Assembly (NCBI GenBank): GCA_002307905.1
Contig: DBUL01000242.1
Span: 7,169-14,310, forward strand
Origin: Rhizobiaceae bacterium UBA1291
GTDB taxonomy: Bacteria > Pseudomonadota > Alphaproteobacteria > Rhizobiales > Rhizobiaceae
Direction of reading: 5' to 3'
Length of the DNA: 7,142 nt
This document shows positions 6,463-7,142 of this stretch, piece by piece. The translations under genes were made by a program, and so were the position numbers. Each line of letters opens with the position of its first letter. Position 1 is the stretch's first letter. Below the pieces are notes generated by a model. The model made no database searches. It had not been told where the DNA came from and saw nothing but the letters and a program-made list of their open reading frames with translations.

Positions 6463-7142
6463 TCAGCGTGAACGTGATGGCAGTTTGATTGGCAGTCTGA
6501 TACCGAACAAACTTGGAGCCCGGCTACTAGTGACTTGCGGCTCGCAAAATGAAGCGTTCCATATTTGTTTGGTGCGCTTCATGAACTCTGATTTTGCCGC
6601 TTTAAGTGCGGTGTGGCTCTTGAGGATCTGCACGGATAGCCGTTCACGATTTTCAAGAAGATCGCGGAGACGGCCACTAAAATCGGCGAGGCCAGTAAGG
6701 GTCATCTCCGCGTTTGATACATCAACGGAAAATTGCTCCATGCCACACAGAGCCATCGCCCCGAAGTTCTTTGCATTAAAGTAAGGCGAGTAGTTGAGCG
6801 AAACACATGGCACGCCCTTGCCCAATGCGAAAATAATAGGGTGGTGTCGTGAACTGACGCATACGGACGCTTCGGAAATAATGCCCTTTACTTCGGCGTG
6901 GGAGTGTAGCTTCCGCACAATGTATATGTCTTTCACCCCATCGGAAACGGCCTGTTTGTAAGCGTCCAATTGGATTTTCATATCTGGTGGGCAGGTGGGC
7001 ACGAAAACGATGGGCATGTCCGTCTTAGCCCGAATGGTGGCGATGATTTCCGACGCCCCGCTGGCAAGGTGGAGGCTGAGAGAAACGAACTCCCTGCCTT
7101 TCTCCAGTCCGATCTTCGAGAGGATATACTTGCTAGTTTTCT
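6463..7142 (-). CDS. Polysaccharide pyruvyl transferase family protein, C-terminal part (5' end beyond window)
   Basis: The minus-strand frame is open from the right edge to TGA at 6463-6465, giving the last 225 residues. The ATG at 7015-7017 is internal: the frame stays open through 41 more residues upstream (...REFVSLSLHLASGASEIIATI), so it is not the start. The family signature lies at 6808-6855, SSRHHPIIFALGKGVP, followed by VSLNYSPYFNAKNFGAM. This is the usual pattern of an (R/S)-x-H-x-x-IFAL-x-x-G-x-P motif, then a Tyr and a Lys. Family members add ketal-linked pyruvate to sugars in exopolysaccharide, capsule or cell-wall polymers in the cytoplasm. Nothing here shows the particular acceptor. 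The last 25 residues are basic and Ser/Pro-rich. It converges on the tailspike with 47 bases between stop codons and no clear terminator. By hand count, base composition is about half GC, lower than in the tail genes. Confidence 0.8.
   Translation of the reverse strand, partial: KTSKYILSKIGLEKGREFVSLSLHLASGASEIIATIRAKTDMPIVFVPTCPPDMKIQLDAYKQAVSDGVKDIYIVRKLHSHAEVKGIISEASVCVSSRHHPIIFALGKGVPCVSLNYSPYFNAKNFGAMALCGMEQFSVDVSNAEMTLTGLADFSGRLRDLLENRERLSVQILKSHTALKAAKSEFMKRTKQIWNASFCEPQVTSSRAPSLFGIRLPIKLPSRSR

Noticed and set aside
6463..7017. Treating the ATG at 7015-7017 as the start of a short complete pyruvyl transferase
   Set aside because: The frame remains open to the window edge and the upstream residues fit the family's strand-helix pattern, so the gene is a fragment cut by the window.

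Overview
This window reads as part of a prophage or phage tail region from a GC-rich alphaproteobacterium, most likely of the rhizobial/Hyphomicrobiales type. That placement is inferred from base composition, codon use and gene style, not from a marker gene. Rightward (+) phage-type genes occupy about 1-6415. A leftward (-) polysaccharide-modification gene runs off the right edge.

Layout. 2-133 is the tail end of an unidentified gene. 145-1080 encodes a coiled-coil phage hypothetical protein, and 1073-1303 a small basic helical protein translationally coupled to it. A hairpin terminator at 1311-1344 follows. Next comes about 330 bases with no convincing gene but several palindromes, plus a 131-bp stretch bounded by 11-bp inverted repeats. 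A second hairpin terminator lies at 1676-1697. 1717-1980 encodes a Mu gp41/P2 gpE-type tail assembly chaperone. Twelve bases later, 1993-4110 encodes a TP901-type tail tape measure protein of 705 aa. 4178-6415 encodes a 745-aa tail fibre/tailspike, with repeated N-terminal linker modules and a pectate-lyase-like beta-helix body. On the minus strand, 6463 to the right edge encodes the C-terminal 225 residues of a polysaccharide pyruvyl transferase family protein.

How the genes work together. The chaperone and tape measure build a long tail, with the tape measure setting its length. The spike would recognise, and perhaps cut, a surface polysaccharide. The pyruvyl transferase would decorate such a polysaccharide, so it could be a lysogenic-conversion gene or simply the host gene next to the prophage end.

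The oddities are in the arrangement. Tube and sheath genes are not found just upstream of the chaperone, and no baseplate genes lie between the tape measure and the spike. The spike gene also changes sharply in base composition from its 5' part to its 3' part. I see no integrase, attachment site, tRNA, CRISPR array or intact insertion sequence. No feature here clearly amounts to a new biological system.
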